From Trissonchulus latispiculum (Eukaryota; Nematoda; Enoplea; Enoplida; Ironidae): a stretch of DNA of 64,000 nucleotides. The position numbers were made by a program, and so were the translations under genes. The stretch is taken from assembly GCA_030248195.1 (NCBI GenBank), contig JASAND010017838.1:1-64000 (forward strand). The letters are read 5' to 3'. Shown here one piece after another: positions 49,501 through 58,207 of this stretch. The notes beneath the pieces are model-generated. The model was not told the DNA's origin. It ran no database searches and worked only from the letters and a program-made list of their open reading frames with translations. Numbering within the stretch: position 1 is the stretch's first letter; each line of letters opens with the position of its first letter.

Positions 49501-52476
49501 TGACATATAGTTAACTAACGTCTAATGAGCTATAGTTTACAAATGAGCCCAACTTTGCTCCAATTAATAATCCAAGTATCTGTTTTAACTTGTGTGAAAA
49601 TGTGATTTCGTTAATCCCTGCGTTCGCAGTGCTCGATTACATTATCGATGTTGTCGCTGTTTGTTTGGTGCCATTTCGAAGATGTGAGTCAATTACTCCA
49701 AAGTACTGTGGCTTATAATCGGCTGAAACTTTGCGCATTACGTTCCAGTGAGTGTACCAAGATGTGCAGAAAGCTAGGTGGAAAGGAAAGAAATGGTAAG
49801 GAACATGTAATAGCTTACGCCAGCAAAACCCTTTTCTCAAGGGAACAAGCATGGAGTGCCTATCAAAAGGAAGCATACTCAGTGGTATGGGCCATAGTCC
49901 AATTTTGTTCTTATCTGTTTGAACGAAAGTTTTTTCTGATCACGGACAACAAAGCTAAACCAACGTTTAGAAATGGTGGATTGATTTCTCGAAGTATGAA
50001 TCGCGATCGCTCCAAAAAGCTCTAAGACAGTGAAGATTATTTCTCAACAAAAAGTGAAATAGCACACTTACCGAAAAACCAAAACCGTCGAAACTCAGCG
50101 ACAATTTGCCCCTATTAGAGCTAAATAACCGGTAAAAAGCTGGGGTAGGCTAGGGGCTGCCAATTTTATTAGATCGAAAACGGCACACGATCACCTCGCA
50201 ACTTTTTGCCAAATTTTCGATTTTGACCTGTTATTGCTGAAGAAGCAAAAACGCTCGAGAGCCTGAATACGTTTAATGTTTAGCACTAGTAACAATAAAC
50301 ATTCGAGTCAAATAGTTACAAAATCGGTCTTACCGTTAATTCACCTGGGCTGAAAAAACCTTTTTGAAAATACCGATTTTTCGAACTTTAATTTGTACTT
50401 TGGCGTCCTGCCAAAAACTGTCTATATGAGACATATTGTTGCCCACCCTAAACGTTTTTACTTTTATATATTGGCTAACGATAGGCGAAAAAGTAGCTCT
50501 CTCCCTTCGTAGCCCCCTCCCTTAACTAAGAGCTTTTGCCGGATTCCATCTCTTGTCTTTATTACTTCATTGTTCATTCTTTCATCTTCATCTATACTTT
50601 TTGGGAGACTTGGGAAACCACCGAACCCTCAGAAAGAGGTTACGGAAAGTTAATAATTATAATACTATTATGCATAACTTTATTGCTATGCCAGAGGCAA
50701 AATGGTGCGGTTGCTTTGTTTGATGAATCAACTTTTCATCAATACAGCATACAGAGAACAATCCTACACAATGCTAAAATTTTTTAAGAAAAATTTTTCA
50801 GAAATATACTTAAAAATTTTTAACGTTACCACGAGATCGTAAATGCATATGTACGTTACCAATAGGCAAAGTGGCAAATGTGATCTGGGCTGGTAATGGT
50901 GTACTTGACGGAACTTTATATTGTCTGGAGGATTTACTCAAACAACCTAAACAGTGGAAGTATGTTTTATTGTATTCTGGATCTGACTTTCCATTGAAAA
51001 CAAATCAGGAATTAGTTGAGATTCTCAAAATTCTGAACGGTTCTCAAGACAGCAGTTTGGTCGTGGAACAAAATCATCGCTGGATGTACTACTACAAAGC
51101 AATAGATGGCATGCTGTCAAAAGTAAGCTTCAATTTAAAGTTTCATAATGTTTCGGATTATTTCACTTAGAATTAGGGTTATAAATTTTAATTTGAAAAA
51201 TTAAAATTTAAGTCGGCCCCGGCGAAGACCTTTATTGTTTTTTCCGCTTTTATGACGTTCAAGTAAACTGGTCACTGCATAGTTCTCTGTTGGTTTGCTT
51301 TGAGTTGAGCTGGTCGGTTATAGGACGCGGTGCCGCTAGCTATACCTACGTGATTGCAATCTTCAACGCTTTTGCTTACAAAATTATACCAAATTTCATA
51401 TCAGGAACTACATAGTAAAATCGAAATACAACAATTTTATTACATCCTCATGTGAGCTTATGTGAGGATATAGGATTATTACATATTTTATATTACTTTC
51501 ATAGGATTCTCAACGTGGCTACAGGCCAGTGCCTCCTCACAACATGCTCATATACAAAGGAATGTACCAAGTGGCACTTTCTCGTGACTTTGTCAACTTT
51601 TCTGTTCACAGTCAAATTGCAAAGGACTTGTATCAATACCTCGAAGATACCTTAGTTGTTGACGAAGTATACTTTTCAACACTTATCCATAACACTCATA
51701 TAAATGCTCCTGGTAATTTCCCAGGTAATATTAAGGATTTAAATTAGTGTTGTGGGCTTTTCCTGTCGCACAAGAACTCATTTCGTACTGGCGTAAAAAA
51801 CCACTATCCTGAATAGTACAATGACAATAAGAATGGATCAAGCAAATTTAGCAACCTTCTTTGTTATTTGAACGTTATACCAACTCGTGGAAGTTTTTAC
51901 TGCTACGCCTCAGTTTTACCTTGTTCTGGTTTTCTTGTTCATTATTTGTCCAGTTTCTCTTTCTCTCACCCCCACTTAATAAATCAGAGTCATCTCGTAT
52001 GAACAGAGTTGAACTCGCTTCAAATTTCTCCGTGGTCCGTTCGTTGCTTCGCTGTGATTCATGAAAATAGAATTTTGTTCATTCTGTATTTTGTTTTATT
52101 GTATTATTTTTTAGGTATTTGCTTTTTTTACTATGACGAATTGGGCCTCAGGAAACCGTGGATTTCACGGTATCAAATTTGGGAAAGTCAAGCCAAATTT
52201 TGTCGGAGTGGAGCATTTAGTCACCAGTCCTGCATATTTGGCATTGCTGATCTTCCTATGTTCCATGATCGACTGGAGCTGACTGCACATAAGTTTCATC
52301 ACCAGTTTCAACCAGTGGCTCAAGCTTGTCTCGCTGAACTCATATATAACCGGACATATGGTCTAATTCCTTATAGTTTAGACAAACAAGCATACCAACA
52401 ACTGCCGTCTGTCACCTATCACAACTTAAAAATGGCTAATCAAGAATCAATGTTTGCTTGTTTGCCGAATCTGTAG
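40503..52476 (+). CDS. core-2/I-branching beta-1,6-GlcNAc transferase (GT14), copy 2
   Basis: Exons 40,503-40,934, 41,266-41,401, 50,866-51,122, 51,505-51,724 and 52,115-52,476 give about 468 codons. Exons 2, 3 and 4 are 136, 257 and 220 nt, exactly as in the first copy, with the same phases. Residues 9-27 form the membrane anchor. Family motifs: [44 protein letters not shown] and VDEVYFSTL with the likely catalytic Glu. The C-terminal exon ([29 protein letters not shown]) matches copy 1 closely. Intron 2 is 9.5 kb and stuffed with retroelements. AATAAA follows at 52,481-52,486, five bases after the stop. Probably a Golgi enzyme; acceptor unknown. Confidence 0.9.
41793..41985 (+). pseudogene. 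Ty3/gypsy RNase H fragment
   Basis: Encodes [19 protein letters not shown] and the following RNase H helix, then degrades (ITNNNA for ITDN). Nearly identical over about 190 bp to 49,798-49,955, but the flanks differ. Confidence 0.8.
42062..42286 (-). repeat. 3' LTR of element B
   Basis: 225 bp, with a TATATATA box in element orientation, preceded by the polypurine tract. Confidence 0.9.
42287..43017. other. 3' untranslated part of element B
   Basis: Between the integrase end and the 3' LTR; a (CAAA)n run lies near 42,377-42,402. No gene recognised. Confidence 0.5.
43018..44379 (-). pseudogene. element B integrase and RNase H end
   Basis: 44,379-43,711 reads the RNase H tail (NADALSRSP), the integrase zinc region (HNSPFAGH ... 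CPKC) and the first core Asp (GVDVIGP). After a stop at VDYFTK the frame resumes at 43,704 with [16 protein letters not shown] and ERFNRTLK, ending with the C-terminal domain at 43,018. The spacing between the two parts is about 30 residues too short, so an internal deletion is likely. Confidence 0.85.
44411..45431. mobile_element. TTAA-flanked element, copy 2 (1013 bp), inside element B
   Basis: Ends GGTACTGGTTTCC and, in complement, GGTGCTGGTGTCC; TTAA at 44,411-44,414 and 45,428-45,431. It splits the RNase H of element B right after the DHRPLL motif; taking out the element with one TTAA would bring the two RNase H halves into one frame. Same family as 34,669-35,676. Confidence 0.9.
45432..46808 (-). 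pseudogene. element B reverse transcriptase and RNase H start
   Basis: 46,808-46,530 holds the linker and RT start; a broken stretch follows in which a TGA replaces a Trp of the GYWQ motif near 46,250. 46,245-45,472 holds [15 protein letters not shown], the YIDD motif and the RNase H start ([10 protein letters not shown]). A TAG near 45,472 interrupts before TDHRPLL. Inactive. Confidence 0.9.
46824..47465 (-). pseudogene. element B aspartic protease region
   Basis: 213-codon open frame with [12 protein letters not shown], the retropepsin active site, and ILGMNFL near the typical second motif. It ends before the RT frame. Confidence 0.8.
47619..48703 (-). pseudogene. element B gag with one CCHC knuckle
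   Basis: Begins [10 protein letters not shown] at 48,703 and is read in at least three frames (48,703-48,377, 48,494-48,150, 48,132-47,619). The nucleocapsid part has [14 protein letters not shown] near 47,830, a C-x2-C-x4-H-x4-C knuckle. Confidence 0.8.
48968..49192 (-). repeat. 5' LTR of element B
   Basis: 225 bp; followed in element orientation by TTTTTTGACGAGGCTG, a possible primer binding site. Confidence 0.9.
49267..50525. mobile_element. TTAA-flanked element with GGGGGGGCTACGAA ends, copy 1
   Basis: Starts GGGGGGGCTACGAA after TTAA (49,267-49,270) and ends TTCGTAGCCCCCTCCC before TTAA (50,522-50,525); 1251 bp. A second copy, opposite orientation, starts at 63,701. It contains an RNase H fragment of a Ty3 element at 49,798-49,955. 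No transposase. Confidence 0.8.
49798..49980 (+). pseudogene. Ty3/gypsy RNase H fragment inside a TTAA element
   Basis: Reads [19 protein letters not shown] through [11 protein letters not shown] in one frame. About 190 bp nearly identical to 41,793-41,985, so the two share a recent source. Confidence 0.8.
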
Positions 52477-52726
52477 TAATAATAAACAATAAAAATTGTA
52501 TATTGATGTATTTGCTTAGTTTTAGCATTCAGTCAAACTCTAATAACCTGAACCGGGAAATGTAGGAATGAAATACATCGGTTAGTTAAAGTTTTGTAGC
52601 AAAAATTATGCGCAACTTATATTCTATATATACAGAAATAGTGGGAGTAGTTCATCCAAATGCAAATTTCCTGCTGCACCTCAGCGCAGCAGGTCTCTTA
52701 TGTTTGCTTAGCCGGGCCCTCAAGGT
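52477..52726. other. 3' flank of second GT14 gene
   Basis: AATAAA at 52,481-52,486 and a second one right after; no other feature. Confidence 0.6.
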
Positions 52727-52949
52727 GCATTCATAGTCGCGAACGCAGAGAGAGGCGCGTCGACGCCTCAGATTGTAACATGCCGTTTTAACCGTTTAAA
52801 AATAATTGTAGCATATAGCATGTAGCATATAGCATATATTTTAGTTGATTCTCAACATATTCGACCTCACATAACGAATGCAGACGCTTACATACGCGCC
52901 ACGACGCGCGTCTACGCGCGCGTCTGCTTGCGTCTGGAACTATGAATGC
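52727..52949. mobile_element. CpG-rich MITE, about 220 bp
   Basis: The ends GCATTCATAG and CTATGAATGC are exact complements. GCGCGT and GCGTCGACGC words sit inside both ends and a degenerate AGCATAT run in the centre. No clear target duplication. Confidence 0.6.
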
Positions 52950-53000
52950 TGAATTACGAAGTCGGCTTGATAAAGATGCCTTTTATGCATAAATGCGTGT

Positions 53001-54187
53001 GAGCAGTGGTTTAAGTTTAAAAGATTAAAAACTTTAAAAGATAAATTTGTAATTACTGTTATTGATAAAGCGGCACAGAATTTTAGTTTTATATGTAAAA
53101 CTTTTTATGTTAACCAACTTTTAAAAGAGATTGGGTATACTAGTCCGTTGCCTCATTATCAATTAATTGATACAACAGAAGATGATATTAAAAATACATT
53201 AAGAGAAAAATATGGTTTAAATCAAAATGAAACTTTAGGTAGTATTCCTTTTCCTCGTATGCTTCCTAAATTTCACAAAAATCCTATTAAATTCAGAATT
53301 GTTATAGCAAGTAGTCAATCTTTTTTAAAACGTATTTCTTCTACGGTTTCGCGCTGCTTGAAATTAATATATGAAAAGATACAAAATTATTGCAAAGTAA
53401 TGGAAAGAAATGGTAGATATCGAATTAAATTCTTCTGGATAATTAAAAGTTCAGAAACGTTAATTAATGCTTTACATAAACCTAATAAATCGACATATGC
53501 TAATTCAGTATATACTTACAATTTTAAGGAAATGTACACTTCACTTGAACATGAAGTTATTATTAAAAATATGGAAGAACTTTTAGACAAATTTATGGGC
53601 AATAGTATTATATCAGCTACTCCAAAAACGGCTTTTTGGACAAACAAATAGATTCAACAAATGCTATTACAAAAGAAAAACTTTTAAGCTATATTAAATG
53701 CATTGTTCACAATACGTATTTTCGTGTTGGTAACTTAGTTTTTCATCAAAAAATTGGCATCACCATGGGAACAGATTGTGCACCTTTTATTGTAAATCTT
53801 ATTCTTTTTAACGGTGAATTTAATTATATGAAAACTGTTTTATATTCCAAAGATTGGAAATCTGCAAGCTTGTTATTAAGTATTTTTTGTTACATGGACG
53901 ATTTAACTGTGTTCAATGATAGAAATAAATTTGAAAGCATAATTTCAGACATGTATTCCATTTCCTTAACTTTAGTTCGTCAAAATGATAATCCTTTTTC
54001 AGCAGAGGTTCTTGATATTAACATTGAAATTATAGATAAAAAATTTATTTTTAAGCCATTTGATAAAACAGAAAAATTTAATTTTAAAACTATAAAATTT
54101 CCTCATATTAATATTAATTTTTCTACTGTACGTGCGTATATTATCTTTAGAAATGAATTAGACCGTCTGTGGAAATTACGTAAGTAA
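53001..54187 (+). pseudogene. Penelope-type reverse transcriptase, frameshifted
   Basis: Frame 1 (53,001-53,650) carries VIDKAAQNF and CKTFYVNQLLKE, the LPKFHK motif and TYNFKEMYTSL, which corresponds to RT motif A but with Asn in place of the catalytic Asp. Frame 2 (53,636-54,187) carries IGITMGTDCAPFIVNL (motif B) and CYMDDLTVFN (motif C). The DKA...CK start, the LPK-HK motif and the MGTDCAPF wording fit Penelope-like RTs; the Naiad-type branch is my best guess. No C-terminal GIY-YIG nuclease follows. A frameshift at about 53,640 and the motif A change make it probably inactive. Codons are much more AT-rich than in the neighbouring genes. Confidence 0.75.
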
Positions 54188-54409
54188 TAAAATATGCAGT
54201 TAATAATTTAATTCAAAAGTTATATCCTAGAGGATATTCAATTACCAAACTCAAAAATGAAATAAACAATTTTAAATCGAAAAAAGCTCAGAATACGTTT
54301 AACATACTCCAGTCAATTCATATTTAAAATTTAAACCGAAAATTATTTTATAATGACAACAGCTGTTGTAATTTACAAAAATTATCTGTGTACTCACATT
54401 CACGTCACA

Positions 54410-54528
54410 CATGGAACAGTACATATCCGCCCAGTTTCCCCATGCCAGGTGCGCACCTGGTGAGGCTGGGCGATGAGACGCATGGGGCTATGAGCACTCA
54501 TCTTTAGGATATGTACTTTAATTCCATG
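54410..54528 (+). ncRNA. candidate structured RNA with pseudoknot potential
   Basis: Perfect helices: CATGGAA (54,410-54,416) with 54,522-54,528; GTACATATCC (54,419-54,428) with 54,507-54,516; GCCCAG (54,429-54,434) with 54,466-54,471; the 16-bp palindrome CCAGGTGCGCACCTGG at 54,445-54,460; GATGAG (54,472-54,477) with 54,497-54,502. CCCCATG (54,438-54,444) also pairs exactly with CATGGGG (54,481-54,487), crossing the third helix. The strand order resembles an HDV-like nested pseudoknot, but no P4 helix or typical catalytic-C joining region is visible, and no hammerhead core. It lies 220 bp after the RT frame and might belong to that element. Confidence 0.5.
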
Positions 54529-54888
54529 GCACATATTTGTATTTTTTAAATTGTAGCACATGTATGTACCTAATTTTTGTAATGCATAATATTTAATATA
54601 GAATGCACCTAAATCTGAGTTTAATTGTTGTCTTTTTGTGTTGGTTTATAATTATACCTGGTTCAACGGATAGCATGTATATATGATTTTAGTATACACT
54701 ATGAAACTGTTGTCACTTAGGGTTAGCTTTAGTTTAACATTTTGTTTCTCTCCATTTTTTAAGATAGGACTAGCATGATTTGTGTGTAAAATCTTATTTT
54801 CATTTTCAAAGAGCTTCTGTTTCTGATTTATGCAATAAGTGTAAGTGCCACTGCCATGAAGTGCTCTCAGAGATTTGTATGCACACTA

Positions 54889-54959
54889 GCAGGCGAACTC
54901 CGAGTGAAGGGCACGAGTGCGCGAAGCGCACGAGTGACCTTCACAAGGGCTTCGCCTGC
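54889..54959. repeat. 71-nt GC-rich three-part hairpin
   Basis: Three nested stems: GCAGGCGAA/TTCGCCTGC, GTGAAGG/CCTTCAC and GTGCGC/GCGCAC with a GAA loop. GCACGAGTG occurs twice inside. GTGCTC at 54,861 and GAGCAC at 54,977 may extend it. Confidence 0.65.
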
Positions 54960-55849
54960 AAGTGAGCTCTTTCTGTGAGCACAGCAAGCAGTGGTACAAC
55001 TGGCTTGAAATATGGATTAAAAAACAGAAGACATAGTCTTCTATATGTCATGTCTTTAAAGACTGACATTTGGCTTCAAAATTCAGTCGTTTATATACTA
55101 TTCAACCTAATTTGCATATTTCTTTCGGCAGAAAGTATGTATATAAGAGGGAGAAATTCTTAATCACTGCAGTCAGCTCTGCTGGCTGTCAGCAGCCTCG
55201 CTGCATACTACGACAGGAGAGCAGCGAAGGCTTACCGTGCAGTACAAATGTACTGCAAGCTACACTGTGCAATACAATTGTACGCAGGCGGTTGTAGCAT
55301 GGTTCGATTACCCTGAGCCATGTTACAATTAAGCATACATGCTTTTGGAAGAATGGTAGTCTGAAAACCGGAAACAATTATTCGTTATCCTACTTGATGA
55401 CTCATGTTCAACATTCAACATTAACAGCTCAGTTAAGAGTCTTCGAATAAGTGAATCAAATGAACATATGCCTAATATTATGTTAAAACTTAATTTAGAA
55501 TATAATATTTATAAAAACGTCCTCAGAAAGCGATAGCAAAAGCTATGGCAATCGCGAAGTATCCTCTAAACTGTCGGCACAGTTTTGGTTCTTAATTCGG
55601 CAGTTTCTCAATTCTTTTGTCATGATTATATTTCCTGTTTGCCATAATTAGGGGAAAATGCATTTTTCAAGGCTTTTACGTCACTCAAGCAACATTAATG
55701 CTTCTGGAAATTACATCGTTTCATGAAGTATCAAACTGTTGATGTCATGCGATGGTCTGTTGCAACATTGTTTGTGTAGGTTGGCTAACTTGAAAACACA
55801 GGTACTCTGTCAGGCAGGATAAGAGGTGTTTAAAGGTGCATACCAGCAT

Positions 55850-56857
55850 ATATTTGTAGTGACGTGATCTACCACGATCTAGCTGTAGTTAGTGTTCGGA
55901 TGTAGAATGAGCTGGCTTGTTATGGAAAGTTAATAAATCAGTCTTGGCTTATCATCGATCGCGTGCAGCGGCGCTGCTTACAACATTCGGCGATGAGAAT
56001 GATTTATCCGACAACCATACCAACCAAGCATATCATGACCTACGACCAAAAATCTACCGACAATCCTATGTGTCGCTATGGATGACGTGCAGCCTTCCTA
56101 CCACCGACTCATTTTGGACAATGATTGTGACATTGAGCTCATTGAGTGACATGCTGCTCAGTCCAGAAAAACTTTACCAACTTCCGAATTTGCCACGCTT
56201 GACCAGAGGCAATGGCGAACTCTCACTGAACTTCCTCTGTAACTGTAGCCATACCGGTTACACTAACATTAACTTTTGGACGAGCTGTTCTTGTACATAC
56301 CGGACGGAGTATCGACCATCTTACACCTTCATCAGCGGTGTACTAGAAGAAGCGAAGTGCCATACCTGAACCTGAAATTGCGCCACACCGGCGACCTACC
56401 ATTTCAAACGTAATCTGGTAGACCACCAGGTTTTGTGATCCAGCGAGAGAAAGATGTGGGTTAAAAGCTTTACCGTCTGAGATTCTTAACCCAACTCACA
56501 ACTCAAAGCAAAGCGGGCGATGCCTAAGGAGAAATAGTTTAGCAACCTGTTCTTGTGTTGTGCATGAAACCTAAGTCTAATATCTAAAGAAGCTAAACTA
56601 CTTGAAAAATAAAGCAAACCGGGAATATACCAATGCGTCTGCACATGTTAACGATTACTGTGTTGTTTTTGTTAGTTTTTGTCTTCTTTAACTGTTAACA
56701 AGGGAGGGAAATGTAGTGACTTGATCTACCACGATCTAGCTGTAGTTAGTGTTCGGATGTAGAATCAGCTGTGTAACAAAGGCTTGCTATGGAAAGTTAA
56801 TAAATCAGTCTTGGCTTATCATCGAGCGTGTGCAGCGGCTCTGATTACAACAATATT
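55850..56857 (+). mobile_element. miniature LTR retrotransposon (TRIM-like), 998 bp
   Basis: Direct repeats at 55,855-55,985 (131 bp) and 56,712-56,852 (141 bp) begin TGTAGTGAC and end ACAACA; they differ by about seven bases and a 10-bp indel. Perfect 5-bp target duplication ATATT at 55,850-55,854 and 56,853-56,857. AAGGGAGGGAAA, a polypurine tract, abuts the right LTR; TTCGGCGATGAG follows the left LTR as candidate primer site. AATAAA is inside each LTR. The 726-bp interior has no recognisable gag or pol, so it depends on another element. Confidence 0.9.
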
Positions 56858-57073
56858 AATAGCAGAAACTCTGTTAGCTGTGCTAATCTCATTGTCTAAT
56901 TAAGTCTGGGCTAAGTTTCCAGTAGCTACCGAATACTTGGCATTCTTTGTTACAAACAATATGAAAGCAAAATTCAGACAATTCTCAGCGCAGGAATTTT
57001 GCCCGTTTGGGCACTACTTGTTAAATATAGCAATACATATAATAATCTTTCGCAGCAGGTATACATCTAACTA

Positions 57074-57520
57074 AGGGATGTGCTCAAAAGTCTTTCCTAA
57101 ATATTTCGTATATACGATTTCTATATACGTTTCAAAATCGTATTTTTGGTGAAAGTAATTCGCATTTTCGTTTTTATGAGCCTTAACTTTTTGTCTACCA
57201 AAAGTTTCTTGCTTCTACTGAAGTTGTCTGTTTTGTAATTCTTAAAAAAGTTAGGTATAAGGTTGTCGTCAAGCAGTCTGTTTCACTGGCTTACTGTAAT
57301 ACTGTTGTACAGCTATGTTGATAGGACCAAAGTATGTAAAAACTTTGCAGCATACAGGAACAAGCTTCGGAGTTTCACAGCTACTTTTGTGAATAAAGCA
57401 ATAGCAAAAAGTTTAGACATACAAAAAATCGTATTTCTGGGAAGATGGATTCGTATATACGATTTTAAAGAAAACGTATTAAAAATTTCGTATAAACGTT
57501 TTAGTTTTGAGCACACCCCT
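57074..57520. mobile_element. MITE with AGGGATGTGCTCAAAA ends, copy 1
   Basis: Ends AGGGATGTGCTCAAAA and TTTTGAGCACACCCCT. CGTATATACG palindromes recur just inside both ends. Related to 61,838-62,263. Confidence 0.75.
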
Positions 57521-58207
57521 AAAATGTAACGCAGACAACTATATTATTCTTGTGCACGCAACTTTGCTTGTTTCAAATAAATCATTCTTTGTATGTCGAG
57601 TTTACTTCTTCGCGGTGGCTTCGCTGTAGTCAGAAGCTGAGGTTTAAGCTAGAAATATGTGCAAAACTTAAAGCTGTTTTAACGTGTAGTATGTATTAAC
57701 ATATGGGGATGAACACAAAAGTGAAGCAGGTAAAGTTCCACTAAAATCGCAAGCGGACTTGACAGGGTGAAACCTGATCAAACAATGATGCTGTAAAATA
57801 TTTAGAATCTGTAATCTTCAGTTATAATGGTGCATAATAAAACCGCACAATCAAAATCAGAACCTATTCTGCAATTTTTTAAAGCGCTTTGCTGTTAAAC
57901 AATAAAATTTCGTAGTGCGGGAACCGTTATTTTTAGCAATTAATATAATTTATTACAACTCCAAATTATTGGCTTTCCACAATAATTTGTGAGAATGGCA
58001 AGGAGATCGCGGCGTCTATTTTTCCAATGAAAGTTACTGAAAATCTTCACAAGTACTCTGCCCGAGAACACAACTTGTTAATATTTTCCAATTTCCTTAC
58101 AATACACATACTTGTGCGGCAATGAAAGGTGTAAACTGATAGTGAATTGTCAGTTCTAAAATAGCACTACTATTAATGTATTCATGGTTGGCAATCACCA
58201 TAATCAT
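57521..58207. other. 3' flank of ankyrin gene
   Basis: TTTATT at 57,949-57,954 is AATAAA on the minus strand and a likely poly(A) signal of the ankyrin gene. Nothing else recognised. Confidence 0.5.

Larger units (their letters stand above)
54188..55854. other. non-coding region with two strongly structured sequences
   Basis: After the RT, a short AT-rich tail leads to the structured sequence at 54,410-54,528 and the hairpin at 54,889-54,959. A further hairpin with CATGG/CCATG arms lies near 55,298-55,325. No exon recognised. Confidence 0.5.

Noticed and set aside
54410..54528. Hammerhead ribozyme
   Set aside because: No CTGATGA plus GAAA core in the correct order on either strand.
55283..55330. 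Second tRNA (GGTTCGATT near 55,300)
   Set aside because: No acceptor pairing, D-arm or anticodon arm can be built around it.
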